DNA of 64,000 bases from Paracidovorax cattleyae (GCF_900104515.1 NZ_FNJL01000032.1:1-64000), one strand, 5' to 3'; shown: positions 27,584 to 37,305, numbered from the stretch's first letter. The notes: generated by a model not told the origin, from the letters alone. Numbers and translations are program-made.

Positions 27584-28157
27584 GGAATGCTTCCTTTTTG
27601 ATGGACAGCGCAGATGCGCCTTGAAAAGATAAAAATGGAACCGGCCCGCTCTTGCTGCGGTGGCCTGCTCCTCACGAACGGGGCCTTTCGCCAAGAGAGC
27701 CCTGGCCATAATCGCTGACGGACATCCCCCCTCCCAGGGGCTGCGCGAAAGCGCTCAGGCAGGCTTTTCCGAATGCCTAGTTGCGCCGCCGATCATAGGG
27801 AGGGGCAATGCGTTTGGAAATACTCCAATTTTCAACATTGTTCAGTCGTGAGAAACAAAAGAAACAATTTGTCTTTTTCCCCGGCGGAGTGCGGGATGAC
27901 AGGGGCGTGTCACACGTTCCCGTTACACTTGCCGGTCCCCGCAGAGCTGCTTGCGCAATAGCTTTGCGGGAGTCAGCGAGACGGCGGCCGGCGAACCACT
28001 TTTCCGCCGTCTCCATACAGAGCAGAAACACAGCCGCCTGGGAGTGATGCCTTGACTTTGGTGCTCGACGTGCAGGAGACGGGATTTCGCGGCAGGGCAG
28101 TGCCCGGCGGCCGGCGACATTCGCGCCGCCAGCAGCGGTGCTTGGAAGCGTGAACTC
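27584..28157. promoter_or_regulatory. Divergent intergenic region between hcp and the T6SS operon
   Basis: 574 bp with no convincing gene. The middle part (about 27800-27890) is clearly richer in A/T than the flanks and contains a short inverted repeat TTGGA/TCCAA at 27814-27828, so promoters for both directions are likely here. I see no clean sigma-70 or sigma-54 promoter: a near-match to sigma-54 at about 27640 has the wrong spacing. An H-NS-type silencer site is possible given the A/T content. Confidence 0.4.
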
Positions 28158-30155
28158 ATGGACAAGGAATTCAGTGGCTCGGCGAACTGCCTGGGGCCCG
28201 GCGTGCAGGTCGGTGAGTATCGGCTGAACGACGTCGTGGGCGAGGGGGGATTCGGCATCGTTTACAAGGCGCGCGACCTGAGCCTTGACCGCATCGTGGC
28301 GATCAAGGAATACATGCCCGCGACCCTGGCCGGACGCAAGGACGGCAACGAGGTGCATGTGCGGTCGCAGCACCGCGGTGCATTCGATGCGGGGCTGCGC
28401 AGCTTCATCAACGAGGCGCGGCTCCTCGCCAAGTTCTCCCATCCTGCGCTGGTGCACGTGTACCGATTCTTCGAGGCCAACGGCACGGCCTACATGGTCA
28501 TGCAGTACTACGAGGGGCAGACCTTCCGCTCCTTCCTGGCCCAGCAGCACACGGTGGACGAGGCCTGGCTGTCGGCGGTGCTGGTGCCCATCCTCGACGT
28601 GCTCGAGATGCTCCATGCGGCGGACTGCTATCACCGCGACATCGCGCCGGACAACATCTTCCTGCAGGAGTCCGGCATGCCGGTGCTGCTGGATTTCGGC
28701 GCGGCGCGGCGCATCATCGGCGACATGACCCAGGCGCTGACCATGGTGCTCAAGCCCGGCTTCGCGCCCATCGAGCAGTACGTGGACGACGGTGCGATGC
28801 CCCAGGGGGCCTGGACGGACATCTACCAGCTGGGCGCGGTGCTGTACCAGGCGATCACCGGGCGTCTGCCCGCGACATCGGTCGCCCGCATGATCAACGA
28901 CCCGCTGGCCCAGCTCACACCGGAGAACTGCCCGGGCTTCAGCGCGCGTTTCCTGCACGGCGTGCAGAACGCACTCGCAGTCAAGCCTCAGGAGCGGCCG
29001 CAGAGCATTGCCGAACTGCGGCAGTTGCTGGGCCTCAAGACGGTGACCATTTCCTGGCCGCATGCTTCCGCTGCGGCGGCCGGCGCGGAAGTGGCGGTCC
29101 GTGCGTCGGAGCCGCTGCCCGAGGCCGCCGCTGCCGCACCGACGCTGCGGCCTGTGGAGGCCGTGGCCTCCATGATTCCTTCGCACCTGGCCCATGCCGG
29201 CGCCCAGGGCGCCCAGGGCCCCCATGTGGAGCACCACATGGCCGAGGAGCCGGCCTACCTGCAGCCCACGCAGCCGATGTCGCTGGAGGATACCCGGCCA
29301 GCAGGGTTGGAGCCGCCATCCGCCGCAGCTGCGCGCGAGGTTCATCCAGAGGTCGGCCATCGCTCCGAAAGGACGTCTTCCCGGGCCGCAGCCGCGTCTT
29401 CGGCGGGCGCTGCTGCGGCTGCGCCCGCCGTGGCTGCATCCATCCCTGCGCCTTCGAGGCAGACGCGGCCTGCGTGGCTGGTTCCGCTGCTGGCGTTTCT
29501 CGCACTGCTGCTGGTCGGCGGGGTATGGTGGACGGTGCAGGCATCCAGCGAGGCGGCTGCGCGAGAGAGGATGGCCGTACAGGAGGCCAGCCAGTGGGAA
29601 CTGGCATCTCGCATCAACACCGTGGAATCCGTGCAGGCCTATCTGAGCGCGTTCCCGAACGGTGCCCACCGGATGCAGGCCGAGGAGGCCCTGACCCAGT
29701 TGACGGCGCGTTCGCTGCAGGCAGCAGCCGTGCCGGCCCCGGAGCCTGCGCCGCCAGCCTCTGCGCCGTCCGTGGCAGCGTCTGCGGTGCCGCCCCCTGT
29801 GGAGCCTGCGCCTCGGGCCAGCGCCCCCGTCGTGGCCGCTCTTCCTCCGGCGTCGGCAGCGCATTCGGGCCCGGCGCCTGCGGCTTCGGCACCTGCTGCG
29901 GAGGACCCTGCGCGGTCCCAGCGGATGGCCGGCCGCGAGGCAGAGAACACCGGCAGGGTGATCCTGCGTGTCATGCCGTGGGGCAATGTCACCGTGGACC
30001 GGATTCCCGCTGGCACCACGCCGCCGCTGACCCAGTTGACCCTGGCGGAGGGATTCCACCGCATCGAGATCTCGAATCCGGCATCGCAAACGGTGACCCG
30101 GATGGTGCAGGTGCGACGGGGCGAATCCGTGGTGCTCACGCACAAATTCGAATGA
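28158..30155 (+). CDS. T6SS-associated serine/threonine protein kinase (PpkA/TagE-like) with PEGA domain
   Basis: 665 residues. The Hanks-type kinase domain at about 20-280 has a glycine loop VVGEGGFGIVYKAR, catalytic lysine K50 (VAIKEYM), HRD as CYHRDIAPDN (D161, N166) and LLDFGAAR (D179), so it should be active. An Ala/Pro-rich linker, one membrane span at about 440-460 (PLLAFLALLLVGGVWW) and a C-terminal PEGA-like domain at about 597-665 (GNVTVDRIPAGTTPP) follow; the last two place a sensor region in the periplasm. In characterised systems such kinases phosphorylate the FHA protein to trigger T6SS assembly. It heads the operon with tagH and a PP2C phosphatase downstream. Confidence 0.88.
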   Translation: MDKEFSGSANCLGPGVQVGEYRLNDVVGEGGFGIVYKARDLSLDRIVAIKEYMPATLAGRKDGNEVHVRSQHRGAFDAGLRSFINEARLLAKFSHPALVHVYRFFEANGTAYMVMQYYEGQTFRSFLAQQHTVDEAWLSAVLVPILDVLEMLHAADCYHRDIAPDNIFLQESGMPVLLDFGAARRIIGDMTQALTMVLKPGFAPIEQYVDDGAMPQGAWTDIYQLGAVLYQAITGRLPATSVARMINDPLAQLTPENCPGFSARFLHGVQNALAVKPQERPQSIAELRQLLGLKTVTISWPHASAAAAGAEVAVRASEPLPEAAAAAPTLRPVEAVASMIPSHLAHAGAQGAQGPHVEHHMAEEPAYLQPTQPMSLEDTRPAGLEPPSAAAAREVHPEVGHRSERTSSRAAAASSAGAAAAAPAVAASIPAPSRQTRPAWLVPLLAFLALLLVGGVWWTVQASSEAAARERMAVQEASQWELASRINTVESVQAYLSAFPNGAHRMQAEEALTQLTARSLQAAAVPAPEPAPPASAPSVAASAVPPPVEPAPRASAPVVAALPPASAAHSGPAPAASAPAAEDPARSQRMAGREAENTGRVILRVMPWGNVTVDRIPAGTTPPLTQLTLAEGFHRIEISNPASQTVTRMVQVRRGESVVLTHKFE

Positions 30156-30260
30156 AGTCGTCCCGGCGGCGGGTCTGCCTGCCGGCGGGATGTGGAAAGA
30201 CGAGACCGGTGTCCGGCGGCCGGCAGCCGCTGGTGCATCTGCCATTTTGACGAGGAAAGC

Positions 30261-30767
30261 ATGGCATCTAAGACGAAGCTCATTGGTGGAATGTGCCTGG
30301 TGGGCATCTTGCTGAGCGGCTGCCAGACACCCCCGGCGGGACAGGCGGGCGCGGGTGGAAGTCCTGCGCAGGCGGAAGGAACCGCCGCCGGCGCGGATGG
30401 CAAGGAGGCTGCGAAGCCCAAGGATCCCGCGGCCCTGAAGGAAGAGGCGCTTACCCAGGCGCTCGACATCTATGCGGACGGCCGTTACGACGAGGCCATC
30501 GCCGCCCTCACGCCCCTGAGCACGGCGCCGGAGCTGTCTTCCGCATCCCAGGTCAAGGCCTACAAGTTCATCGCGTTCAGCCATTGCGCCATGGGGCGGC
30601 TGCGCCAGTGCCGGCTGAATTTCGAGACGGCGCTGCAGCAGGATCCCAACTTCCAGCTGAGCGACGTCGAGAAAGGCCATCCGGTCTGGGGCAAGGAGTT
30701 CAACACTGCGCGTGCGGCGGTCGCCGCGCGCGCGAAGCGCGCCGTCCCGGCCAAGAAGACACCCTGA
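30261..30767 (+). CDS. tssQ: TssQ-family T6SS-associated lipoprotein
   Basis: 168 residues from the ATG at 30261, which puts the lipobox at the N terminus (MASKTKLIGG, then GILLSGC). A Gly/Ala-rich linker precedes a tetratricopeptide-like helical region (LKEEALTQALDIYADGRYDE, SQVKAYKFIAFSHCAMGRLR). Lipoproteins of this kind between the kinase and FHA genes are annotated as TssQ in betaproteobacterial T6SS loci. Its exact role is unclear; a scaffold or signal input at the membrane is plausible. Confidence 0.75.
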   Translation: MASKTKLIGGMCLVGILLSGCQTPPAGQAGAGGSPAQAEGTAAGADGKEAAKPKDPAALKEEALTQALDIYADGRYDEAIAALTPLSTAPELSSASQVKAYKFIAFSHCAMGRLRQCRLNFETALQQDPNFQLSDVEKGHPVWGKEFNTARAAVAARAKRAVPAKKTP

Positions 30768-30788
30768 CCCCGACGGGCCGTACCGGAC

Positions 30789-33152
30789 ATGGATAAAGTC
30801 GAACTCAGGGTCATCCGCCATGCGGACGAAGCGGTGGACCGTCTATGGACAGCCGTATTCGGCGTGGCGGGCGGAACGATCGGCCGCGGGGGCCAGAACA
30901 AGCTCGTGCTGTCCGACAGCGATGCGGGCGTTGCCCGCGTGCATGCGATGGTGCGCATCGAGTCCGAAGCCGCCTTCATCGCCAATCTCTGCGAGCGCCG
31001 GTCGATCTTCGTGGCGGGTGCCGAGGTGCGCTCTGGTGAGGAGGTGCGCCTTTCCGTAGGGGACGAGGTCCGCATCGGCCCCTATGTGCTGCATTCCGTG
31101 GTGCCAGGGTCGCCATTCGTCGCTGCTGCTGTTCCCGTCCCGGCCGTGGCCCCCGGGTCGGCACAGGTTCCGGCTCCGGTCCCGGCACCGCTGGTGATTT
31201 CATCGCCTCCGGCATCCGAAGCTTCCGGAGCCTTTCCTGTCCACGTTCCGTCCGTGGCCGGGGCGCAGGGCGACGGAATCCCTGCCGCACTTTCCCTGAC
31301 CGCGGCCGTGCCCGTTCCGGCAGGTATCGGACTCCCGGCGGAGGCTGCCGCACCAACCGAGGATGACGACAACCCGTTCGCCATGCTCGGACGCGTGGAG
31401 GGGCCGGCTATCGCGGCCGCACCGGCATCGCCAGTCACGGCACCGGTCGCCGGCCCCGCGGCAGTCTCTGCATCGGAGCCTGCGCCCGGCCCTGTCTTCG
31501 CGCCAGTGCCGCCCGCACCCCAGCCGCAGCCGCTTGCCGCACCCTTGGGAACCCAGGGCGGCGTGCTGGGATTCGCCGCAGCTCCCACCCCCGTTCCACC
31601 TGCACCGGTATCCGCGCCTGTGCCTGCGGGACAGGGTGTTCCCGGAAATGCGTGGGCTCCTGCGGCGCAGGACAGCAAGCCTGCCGCTGCAGCGCCCCGG
31701 GCTCTCGTCATTCCGGAGGATTTCGATCTGTTCGCGGCGGACCCCCGCAAGGGCGAGGAGAAAAAGGACGCCTGGGGTGGCGGGCTGCAGGCGAAGAGCC
31801 TGAGCGAGATCGCCAACATGCGGCACGACGAGCTTCTGCAGTCGCTGCCGGCCAGCGGCTCGAAGTTCGCGCACGACATGGACAACCCGGCCCATGCCGG
31901 CCTGCCCAAGGCGCTCGACCCGCGGGACGAGCTCGACCCGCTGAGGCTGTTCGCGGGCGAGGCCGATGCAGCAGCGTCCCTGGTGCCTGAACGGTCGGCG
32001 ATGGCGCTCGGTTCGGGATCCGATCTGTCGCAGTCGTTCAGCCTTCCCAGGGGCGTACAGGCCCCGGCCGGCCAGGAGCTCCCTGGCGCGCGCGAGCTGG
32101 CGCCGCGCGCCGCATCGGCCGTACAAGGCGATGGTGCGGCCCCCGGCATGGTGTCCCCGGCGTTGCCGGTCCCGGCGCTGGATGGCCTGCAGCGCGTGGA
32201 AGGCCTCGACCTCGGGGCCTTCGGTTCCGCCTCGGCCGATCCGCTGGGCTGGCCTTCCGTGGAGAGTGGGCCCGCACCGGTTTTCGCTGCCACCGATGTG
32301 CCGCTGCAACCCGCGGCTGCGGGCATGGCCGCCGTCGGTGCGAAGGCAGTACCTATCGAAGAGGTGGCTCTGGCGCACGTGTCTGCCGCTGCTGGCGTCG
32401 TGCCGGTGCCAGTCCCGACCCCGTCCCCCATCCCGGCCCCCGTTGCGGTGCCGGCGCCGGCCGCCATCCCGGGCTCCGCGGGGCAGGAAGGCGCCGCGAG
32501 GTCGCCCCTGGCTCCGGTGCTGCCGGAGCTGGCGGCCGCGTCGCCGGCGGAACTGCAGTCGCTGATCGCTGCCTTCCTGGATGGCGCGGGCGTGCTGCAG
32601 AAGAAGGTCGAGGCGCAGAAGCTCAGCCCCGAGTTCATGCGGTCTTTCGGAGAGGCCTTCCGCGTGGCCGTGCAGGGCACGATCGACCTGCTGGCAGCCC
32701 GCTCCGAGATCAAGCGCGAGTTCCGGGCGGGCGTGACGGTGATCTCCTCCGGCGCGAACAACCCGCTGAAATTCCTGCCGACGCCCGAGGGCGTGGTCAT
32801 GCAGATGATCGGGCAGAACTTCCCGGGATTCATGAAGCCCATTCCCGCCATGCAGGAGGCCTACGACGATCTGCGTGTCCACCAGGTGGCCCTGATGGCC
32901 GGGCTGCGCGCGGCCTATGCCGAGGCGCTGGAGCGCTTCGATCCCGCGGCCCTGGAGCAGCGCACCGACGTGACCGGAGGGGTGTTCGGCAAGCTGTCGG
33001 CCACGAGCCGCAAGGCGGCGCTGTGGGACGAGTACAAGCGCAATTTCGCCGAGATCCGGCGCGGCGCCGAGGACGACCTGGCGGCCTTTTCCGGCCAGGC
33101 CTTCCTCGAGGCCTATGAAAACGCCGAGGCGGCAGCGAAGGCCAGGACGTGA
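30789..33152 (+). CDS. tagH: T6SS FHA-domain protein TagH
   Basis: 787 residues. Residues 1-105 form a forkhead-associated domain (TIGRGGQNKLVLSDSDAGVA, then RVHAMVRIE) that would bind a phosphothreonine peptide, expected from the upstream kinase. Residues of about 110-580 are a very long Pro/Ala/Val-rich disordered linker with a small conserved island (IPEDFDLFAADPRKGEEKKD). The C-terminal 200 residues (LIAAFLDGAGVLQKKVEAQK ... FLPTPEGVVMQMIG) match the T6SS FHA C-terminal domain. The linker is longer than I would expect for the family. Its stop overlaps the phosphatase start. Confidence 0.9.
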   Translation: MDKVELRVIRHADEAVDRLWTAVFGVAGGTIGRGGQNKLVLSDSDAGVARVHAMVRIESEAAFIANLCERRSIFVAGAEVRSGEEVRLSVGDEVRIGPYVLHSVVPGSPFVAAAVPVPAVAPGSAQVPAPVPAPLVISSPPASEASGAFPVHVPSVAGAQGDGIPAALSLTAAVPVPAGIGLPAEAAAPTEDDDNPFAMLGRVEGPAIAAAPASPVTAPVAGPAAVSASEPAPGPVFAPVPPAPQPQPLAAPLGTQGGVLGFAAAPTPVPPAPVSAPVPAGQGVPGNAWAPAAQDSKPAAAAPRALVIPEDFDLFAADPRKGEEKKDAWGGGLQAKSLSEIANMRHDELLQSLPASGSKFAHDMDNPAHAGLPKALDPRDELDPLRLFAGEADAAASLVPERSAMALGSGSDLSQSFSLPRGVQAPAGQELPGARELAPRAASAVQGDGAAPGMVSPALPVPALDGLQRVEGLDLGAFGSASADPLGWPSVESGPAPVFAATDVPLQPAAAGMAAVGAKAVPIEEVALAHVSAAAGVVPVPVPTPSPIPAPVAVPAPAAIPGSAGQEGAARSPLAPVLPELAAASPAELQSLIAAFLDGAGVLQKKVEAQKLSPEFMRSFGEAFRVAVQGTIDLLAARSEIKREFRAGVTVISSGANNPLKFLPTPEGVVMQMIGQNFPGFMKPIPAMQEAYDDLRVHQVALMAGLRAAYAEALERFDPAALEQRTDVTGGVFGKLSATSRKAALWDEYKRNFAEIRRGAEDDLAAFSGQAFLEAYENAEAAAKART

Positions 33153-33937
33153 TCTTCCATATCGCAGGCGAGGAGTTCCGGTTCCGGGTGATGGCGGCTT
33201 CGCTGTCGGAAAAGGGCGGCCGGGAAGTGAACGAGGATTTCCTGGGCATGGTGGACATGGGCCATCGCGGCCTGTGCTGCGTGCTGGCCGACGGCGCGGG
33301 CGGGCACGGGCACGGCGGGCTGGCGGCACGGATCACCGTGAATGCGGTGCTCGAGGGCTTCGGTCACAACCCGCTGTTCGCGCCCGCGGGCCTGGCTTCG
33401 CTCATTTCGCTGGCCGAGCATGCGGTGGCCGGCGCGCAGCCGCTCTCGATCTCGCGCAAGCACATGAGTGCCACCGTGGTGCTGCTGTGCATCGACCGCA
33501 AGACCGGGCGCGCGCTCTGGGCGCACTGGGGGGATTCCAGGCTGTACTGGTTCAGGGACCAGAAGGTGCGGCAGATCACGGAGGACCACAGTGTCGTGCA
33601 GCAGCTGCTGCATGCGGGTGTGTACCGCAACCAGGACCCGCGCCGCCTGCCGAACCGCAGCGTGCTGGCGGGCGCCATCGGTGCGGAGTCGCAGATCCCG
33701 CCGACGGTGCTCCCGCGGCCGATCGAGCTGGCGGCCGGCGATGCGTTCCTGCTGTGTTCGGACGGGCTCTGGGAGGGGCTGCACGAGGAACAGATGGAGA
33801 GCGCCCTGCGCCACAGCCAGTCCCCGCAGGAATGGCTCGAGCAGATGGAGGCGGCCGTGCGGGCCCAGGCCAAGTCCTACCAGGACAACTTCAGCGCGCT
33901 CGCGGTCTGGGTCGCGGACAGCGAGGATGGCGCCTGA
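33149..33937 (+). CDS. PP2C-type serine/threonine phosphatase (PppA-like)
   Basis: 262 residues starting at a GTG that overlaps the tagH stop (GTGA). PP2C motifs are LSEKGGREVNEDFLG, VLADGAGGHGHGGLAA (metal-binding Asp), ALWAHWGDSRLYWFRD and LLCSDGLWEGL with a C-terminal DNFSALAVWV. It should reverse the kinase phosphorylation of the FHA protein, giving an on/off switch for the secretion apparatus, as in the PpkA/PppA pair of Pseudomonas. It is soluble, with no signal peptide. Confidence 0.9.
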   Translation: MIFHIAGEEFRFRVMAASLSEKGGREVNEDFLGMVDMGHRGLCCVLADGAGGHGHGGLAARITVNAVLEGFGHNPLFAPAGLASLISLAEHAVAGAQPLSISRKHMSATVVLLCIDRKTGRALWAHWGDSRLYWFRDQKVRQITEDHSVVQQLLHAGVYRNQDPRRLPNRSVLAGAIGAESQIPPTVLPRPIELAAGDAFLLCSDGLWEGLHEEQMESALRHSQSPQEWLEQMEAAVRAQAKSYQDNFSALAVWVADSEDGA

Positions 33938-33980
33938 ACGGGCGGATATGGCGTTTTTACCGGAACCTAAGGAGTCGGAT

Positions 33981-34556
33981 ATGCATCGGGATGCGATGGC
34001 ACGGAAGGGATTCATCAGGGCGGGGCTCGTGGCCACGGCGGCAGGCTTGCTGCTGGGCGGCTGCGGCATGATCAGCAACCTGAACCGCCCCCAGGAGGCC
34101 CCCACGGCGGTGCCGACCGCCGTCTTCGAGATCGTCGCGGACCCTGGCGTCAACCCCGATATCCACGGCAGGCCCAAGCCCATCCTGCTGAGGCTGTACG
34201 AGCTGCGTGCGGCGGCGGCCTTCGACCGGGCCAGCTACCTGGACCTGCAGGACAAGGACGAGGCACAGCTGGGGGCCGATTTCATGCGGCGCGAGGAGAT
34301 CCTGCTGCAACCGGGCGAGCGGCGCACGATCGAGCGCAAGGGCAGTGCGGACGTCCGCACCTTCGCGGTATTCGCAGGCTACCGCGACCTGGAGCGCAGC
34401 ACCTGGCGCGCGACCGCGGGCGCTCCCAATTCCGTGGAAATGCGCCGCCGCTGGTGGGGCCTGGGCGAGACCGAGCGTCTCAAGCCCGTGCAGTACAGCA
34501 TTACGGTGGGCAAGGACGCGGTGAAGATCCAGACCGCTCCCGCCCCCGCTCCTTGA
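33981..34556 (+). CDS. tssJ: T6SS outer-membrane lipoprotein TssJ
   Basis: 191 residues, with AAGGAG seven bases before the ATG. The lipobox is at AAGLLLGGC after a short charged N terminus. The mature part has the TssJ transthyretin-like fold pattern: VFEIVADPGVNPDIHGRPKP, then ILLRLYELRAAAAFDRASY and DFMRREEILLQPGERRTIE. TssJ anchors the TssL-TssM trans-envelope complex to the outer membrane. It directly precedes tssK, as in many T6SS loci. Confidence 0.92.
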   Translation: MHRDAMARKGFIRAGLVATAAGLLLGGCGMISNLNRPQEAPTAVPTAVFEIVADPGVNPDIHGRPKPILLRLYELRAAAAFDRASYLDLQDKDEAQLGADFMRREEILLQPGERRTIERKGSADVRTFAVFAGYRDLERSTWRATAGAPNSVEMRRRWWGLGETERLKPVQYSITVGKDAVKIQTAPAPAP

Positions 34557-34603
34557 ATCCAGGCATCGACGAACGACAACACACAGAAAGCCCGAAATCC
34601 ACC

Positions 34604-35938
34604 ATGGTTTGGCAGCGCAAGGTCGTCTGGGCCGAAGGGATGTTCCTTCGCCCTCAGCATTTCCAGCAACAGGACCGCTACACCGATTTCCTCGTGCAGG
34701 CCCGCACGTTGCCGGCGCAGTTCTTCTTCTGGGGCTTCTCCAAGCTGGCGCTCGACACGGAGCTTCTGGGGCTGGGCAAGCTGGGCCTGCTGTCCGGGGA
34801 GGGCGTGATGCCGGACGGTACGCCGTTCAGCTTTCCGCACCATGACCAGGCTCCCGCCGCGCTGGCGATCGGCAAGGATGTCAAGGACACGGTCATCCAC
34901 CTGGCCCTGCCGATGCGGCGCAGGGCGGGCGCGGAAGTGACGCTGGGTGCGCCGGGCGGTGCCTCGGTGCGCTATGCGGCCGAGGTGGCGGAGGTCCCGG
35001 ACGTCAACGACATGGGCGCCCAGGCGGCCGAAGTGCAGATCGGGAATATTCAGCTGTCGCTGCGCGCCGCGCAGGACGTCACCGACGGATGGGTGAGCCT
35101 GCCCGTGGCCCAGGTGGTGGAGCGCAGGGCGGACGGATCCCTGCTGCTGGACCCGTCCTTCATTCCCACCGTGGTCAACAACTCCGAGATGTCGGGGCTG
35201 GCCACGTTCTGCCGCGAACTCTTCGGCCTGCTGCGGCAGCGGGGCGCGGCGCTGGAGGAGCGGCTCAGCCAGCCCGGCCGCGGCGGCGTGGGGGAGGTCG
35301 GGGACTTCCTGATGCTGCAGTTCCTGAACCGCTGGGAGCCCGCGGTGGAGCACTGGGTCCGCGTGCGGGCCCTCCATCCGGAGCGGCTGTTCGACGACCT
35401 GCTGAAGATGGCGGGCGAACTGGCGACGTTCACCCGCGAGCAGCGCCGCCCCGCGACCATGCCGACCTACGACCACGACGATCTGCGCAGCTGCTTCCTG
35501 CCCCTGATGCTCGAACTGCGCCGGGGGCTGTCCTCGGTGCTGGAGCAGAACGCGATCCAGATCGAGCTGCAGGAGCGCCAGTACGGCGTGCATGTCGCGC
35601 TCATTCCGAGCACGGAACTGCTCACCAGCTGCGACTTCGTGCTGGCCGTGCACGCGCAGACCGCCGTGGAATTCCTGCGGGCGCACTTCCCGACGCAGAT
35701 CAAGATGGGGCCGGTGGAGCGCATCCGCGACCTCGTAAATCTGCATCTGCCCGGCGTGCCGCTGCGTTCGCTGCCCGTCGCGCCGCGCGAGATTCCCTAC
35801 CACGCGGGCTACTCCTACTTCGAGCTGGACACCGGCCACGACCTGTGGCGCCAATTGCAGAACTCGGGCGGCCTCGCGCTCCACGTCTCTGGCGGATTTC
35901 CTGAGCTGCAGCTCGAAATGTGGGCCATACGGCGCTGA
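34604..35938 (+). CDS. tssK: T6SS baseplate subunit TssK
   Basis: 444 residues. The N terminus VWQRKVVWAEGMFLRPQHFQ is diagnostic of TssK. The C-terminal domain (SYFELDTGHDLWRQLQNSGG ... HVSGGFPELQLEMWAI) is also typical. TssK is a trimer that links the baseplate (TssEFG) to the cytoplasmic side of the TssLM membrane complex. It is followed by tssL with only 8 bp between, so it is part of the same transcript. Confidence 0.96.
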   Translation: MVWQRKVVWAEGMFLRPQHFQQQDRYTDFLVQARTLPAQFFFWGFSKLALDTELLGLGKLGLLSGEGVMPDGTPFSFPHHDQAPAALAIGKDVKDTVIHLALPMRRRAGAEVTLGAPGGASVRYAAEVAEVPDVNDMGAQAAEVQIGNIQLSLRAAQDVTDGWVSLPVAQVVERRADGSLLLDPSFIPTVVNNSEMSGLATFCRELFGLLRQRGAALEERLSQPGRGGVGEVGDFLMLQFLNRWEPAVEHWVRVRALHPERLFDDLLKMAGELATFTREQRRPATMPTYDHDDLRSCFLPLMLELRRGLSSVLEQNAIQIELQERQYGVHVALIPSTELLTSCDFVLAVHAQTAVEFLRAHFPTQIKMGPVERIRDLVNLHLPGVPLRSLPVAPREIPYHAGYSYFELDTGHDLWRQLQNSGGLALHVSGGFPELQLEMWAIRR

Positions 35939-35946
35939 AAGCGGAC

Positions 35947-37302
35947 ATGTCCATGCAGAACTCCGTCAACGTTTTCGCCACCGGCCATCCGGGCCACACC
36001 GCCGGGGCCATGCCTCCGGCCGCGCCGCCCGGCGGCACCCCCGAGCATGGCGCCAAGCCGTCGGGCCTGCCCGACGTCGTGAGCGGCGGCAATCCGCTCG
36101 TGGCCGCAGCCAACACCCTGCTGAACCTCATTCCGCAGATCCGCCGCATGGCGACCAATCCGGATCCCGCGGCATTCCAGCACTACCTGCTCGAATGCAT
36201 CCGGCATTTCGAGAGCCGGGCGGGCAGCGCGGGCGTTCCGATGGAAACCATCATCGGCGCGCGCTACTGCATCTGCACCGCGATCGACGAGGCGGCGGCC
36301 CAGACGCCCTGGGGCGGCTCGGGCGTGTGGCCGCAGTACAGCCTGCTCGTGGCGCTGCACAACGAGACCTGGGGCGGGGAGAAGTTCTTCCAGCTGCTGT
36401 CCAAGCTGGTCCAGACGCCCCACCAGCACATCGACCTCATCGAGCTCATGTATTTCTGCCTGACGCTCGGCTTCGAGGGGCGCTATCACGTCATCGACAA
36501 CGGGCGCAGCCAGCTGGAGAGCCTGAAGGCCCGGCTGCTGCAGGTGATCGAGAGCACCCGCGGGGACCGCAGCGGGGCGCTGTCCCTGCATTGGCGCGGC
36601 GTGCAGCGCGCGGCGGTGCCGCCCTGGAGCCTGGTGCCGTTCTGGGTGGCGGCCGCGCTGACGCTGCTCATCGCCTTCCTGATCTTCCTCTGGTTCAACT
36701 ACCGGCTGGCATCGCGTTCGGATGAGCTGTTCGCCGCGATCAACGGCATCCGCCTGCCGAAGATGCCTTCCGTGGTGGCCGTGGCGCCGCCGAAGCCACG
36801 CCTGCGCCAGTTCCTGGAGCCCGAGATCCGGGAGGGCCTGGTCGAGGTGAACGACCAGGCGGACCGCAGTACCGTGACCCTGCGCGGAGACGGCCTGTTC
36901 GAGCCGGCGTCCACCGAGGTCAAGCCGCGTTATGTCGCGGTGATCCAGCGCGTCGCGTCCGCGCTCAATGAAGTGTCTGGCAAGGTGGTGGTGAACGGCT
37001 ACTCGGACAACCAGCCGATCCGCACGGCGCGCTTCCCTTCGAACTGGCACCTGTCGCAGGAGCGGGCCCAGGCCGTCGCGGCCATGCTGCAGAGGACCAT
37101 TGCCGACGGCTCCCGCCTGAAGGCCGAAGGCCGCGCCGAGAGCGACCCGATCGCCCCCAACAGCACACCGGAGGGCCGGGCGCTGAACCGTCGGGTGGAG
37201 ATCGTGCTGCTGGTCCCGCCCCAGTCCCGCGATGCCGAGCTGCAGCTGACCCCCGGCCCGGCTGCAGCCGGCACGCCCGCCCCCGGCACTCCGAAGAACT
37301 AA
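35947..37302 (+). CDS. tssL: T6SS membrane protein TssL with C-terminal OmpA/MotB domain
   Basis: 451 residues (ATG at 35953 is an alternative). A Pro-rich N terminus leads into the DotU domain (LVAAANTLLNLIPQIRRMAT, YCICTAIDEAAAQTPWGGSG, SLLVALHNETWGGEKFFQLL), followed by one membrane span (VPFWVAAALTLLIAFLIFLW). A C-terminal OmpA-like peptidoglycan-binding domain follows (VVVNGYSDNQPIR, HLSQERAQAVAAMLQR, GRALNRRVEIVL). This is the 'evolved' TssL type, which anchors the complex to peptidoglycan itself. It ends in an Ala/Pro-rich tail. Confidence 0.95.
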   Translation: MSMQNSVNVFATGHPGHTAGAMPPAAPPGGTPEHGAKPSGLPDVVSGGNPLVAAANTLLNLIPQIRRMATNPDPAAFQHYLLECIRHFESRAGSAGVPMETIIGARYCICTAIDEAAAQTPWGGSGVWPQYSLLVALHNETWGGEKFFQLLSKLVQTPHQHIDLIELMYFCLTLGFEGRYHVIDNGRSQLESLKARLLQVIESTRGDRSGALSLHWRGVQRAAVPPWSLVPFWVAAALTLLIAFLIFLWFNYRLASRSDELFAAINGIRLPKMPSVVAVAPPKPRLRQFLEPEIREGLVEVNDQADRSTVTLRGDGLFEPASTEVKPRYVAVIQRVASALNEVSGKVVVNGYSDNQPIRTARFPSNWHLSQERAQAVAAMLQRTIADGSRLKAEGRAESDPIAPNSTPEGRALNRRVEIVLLVPPQSRDAELQLTPGPAAAGTPAPGTPKN

Positions 37303-37305
37303 AAC

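Noticed and set aside
27635-27655. Possible sigma-54 promoter (CGGCCCGCTCTTGCT) near the T6SS divergent region
   Set aside because: GG and GC are 9 bases apart instead of the required 10 and the first box departs from TGGCAC.
27777-30821. Minus-strand frame of 1014 residues across the kinase and tssQ
   Set aside because: Antisense to the kinase with its visible HRD and DFG motifs; low-complexity Arg/Gly-rich product.
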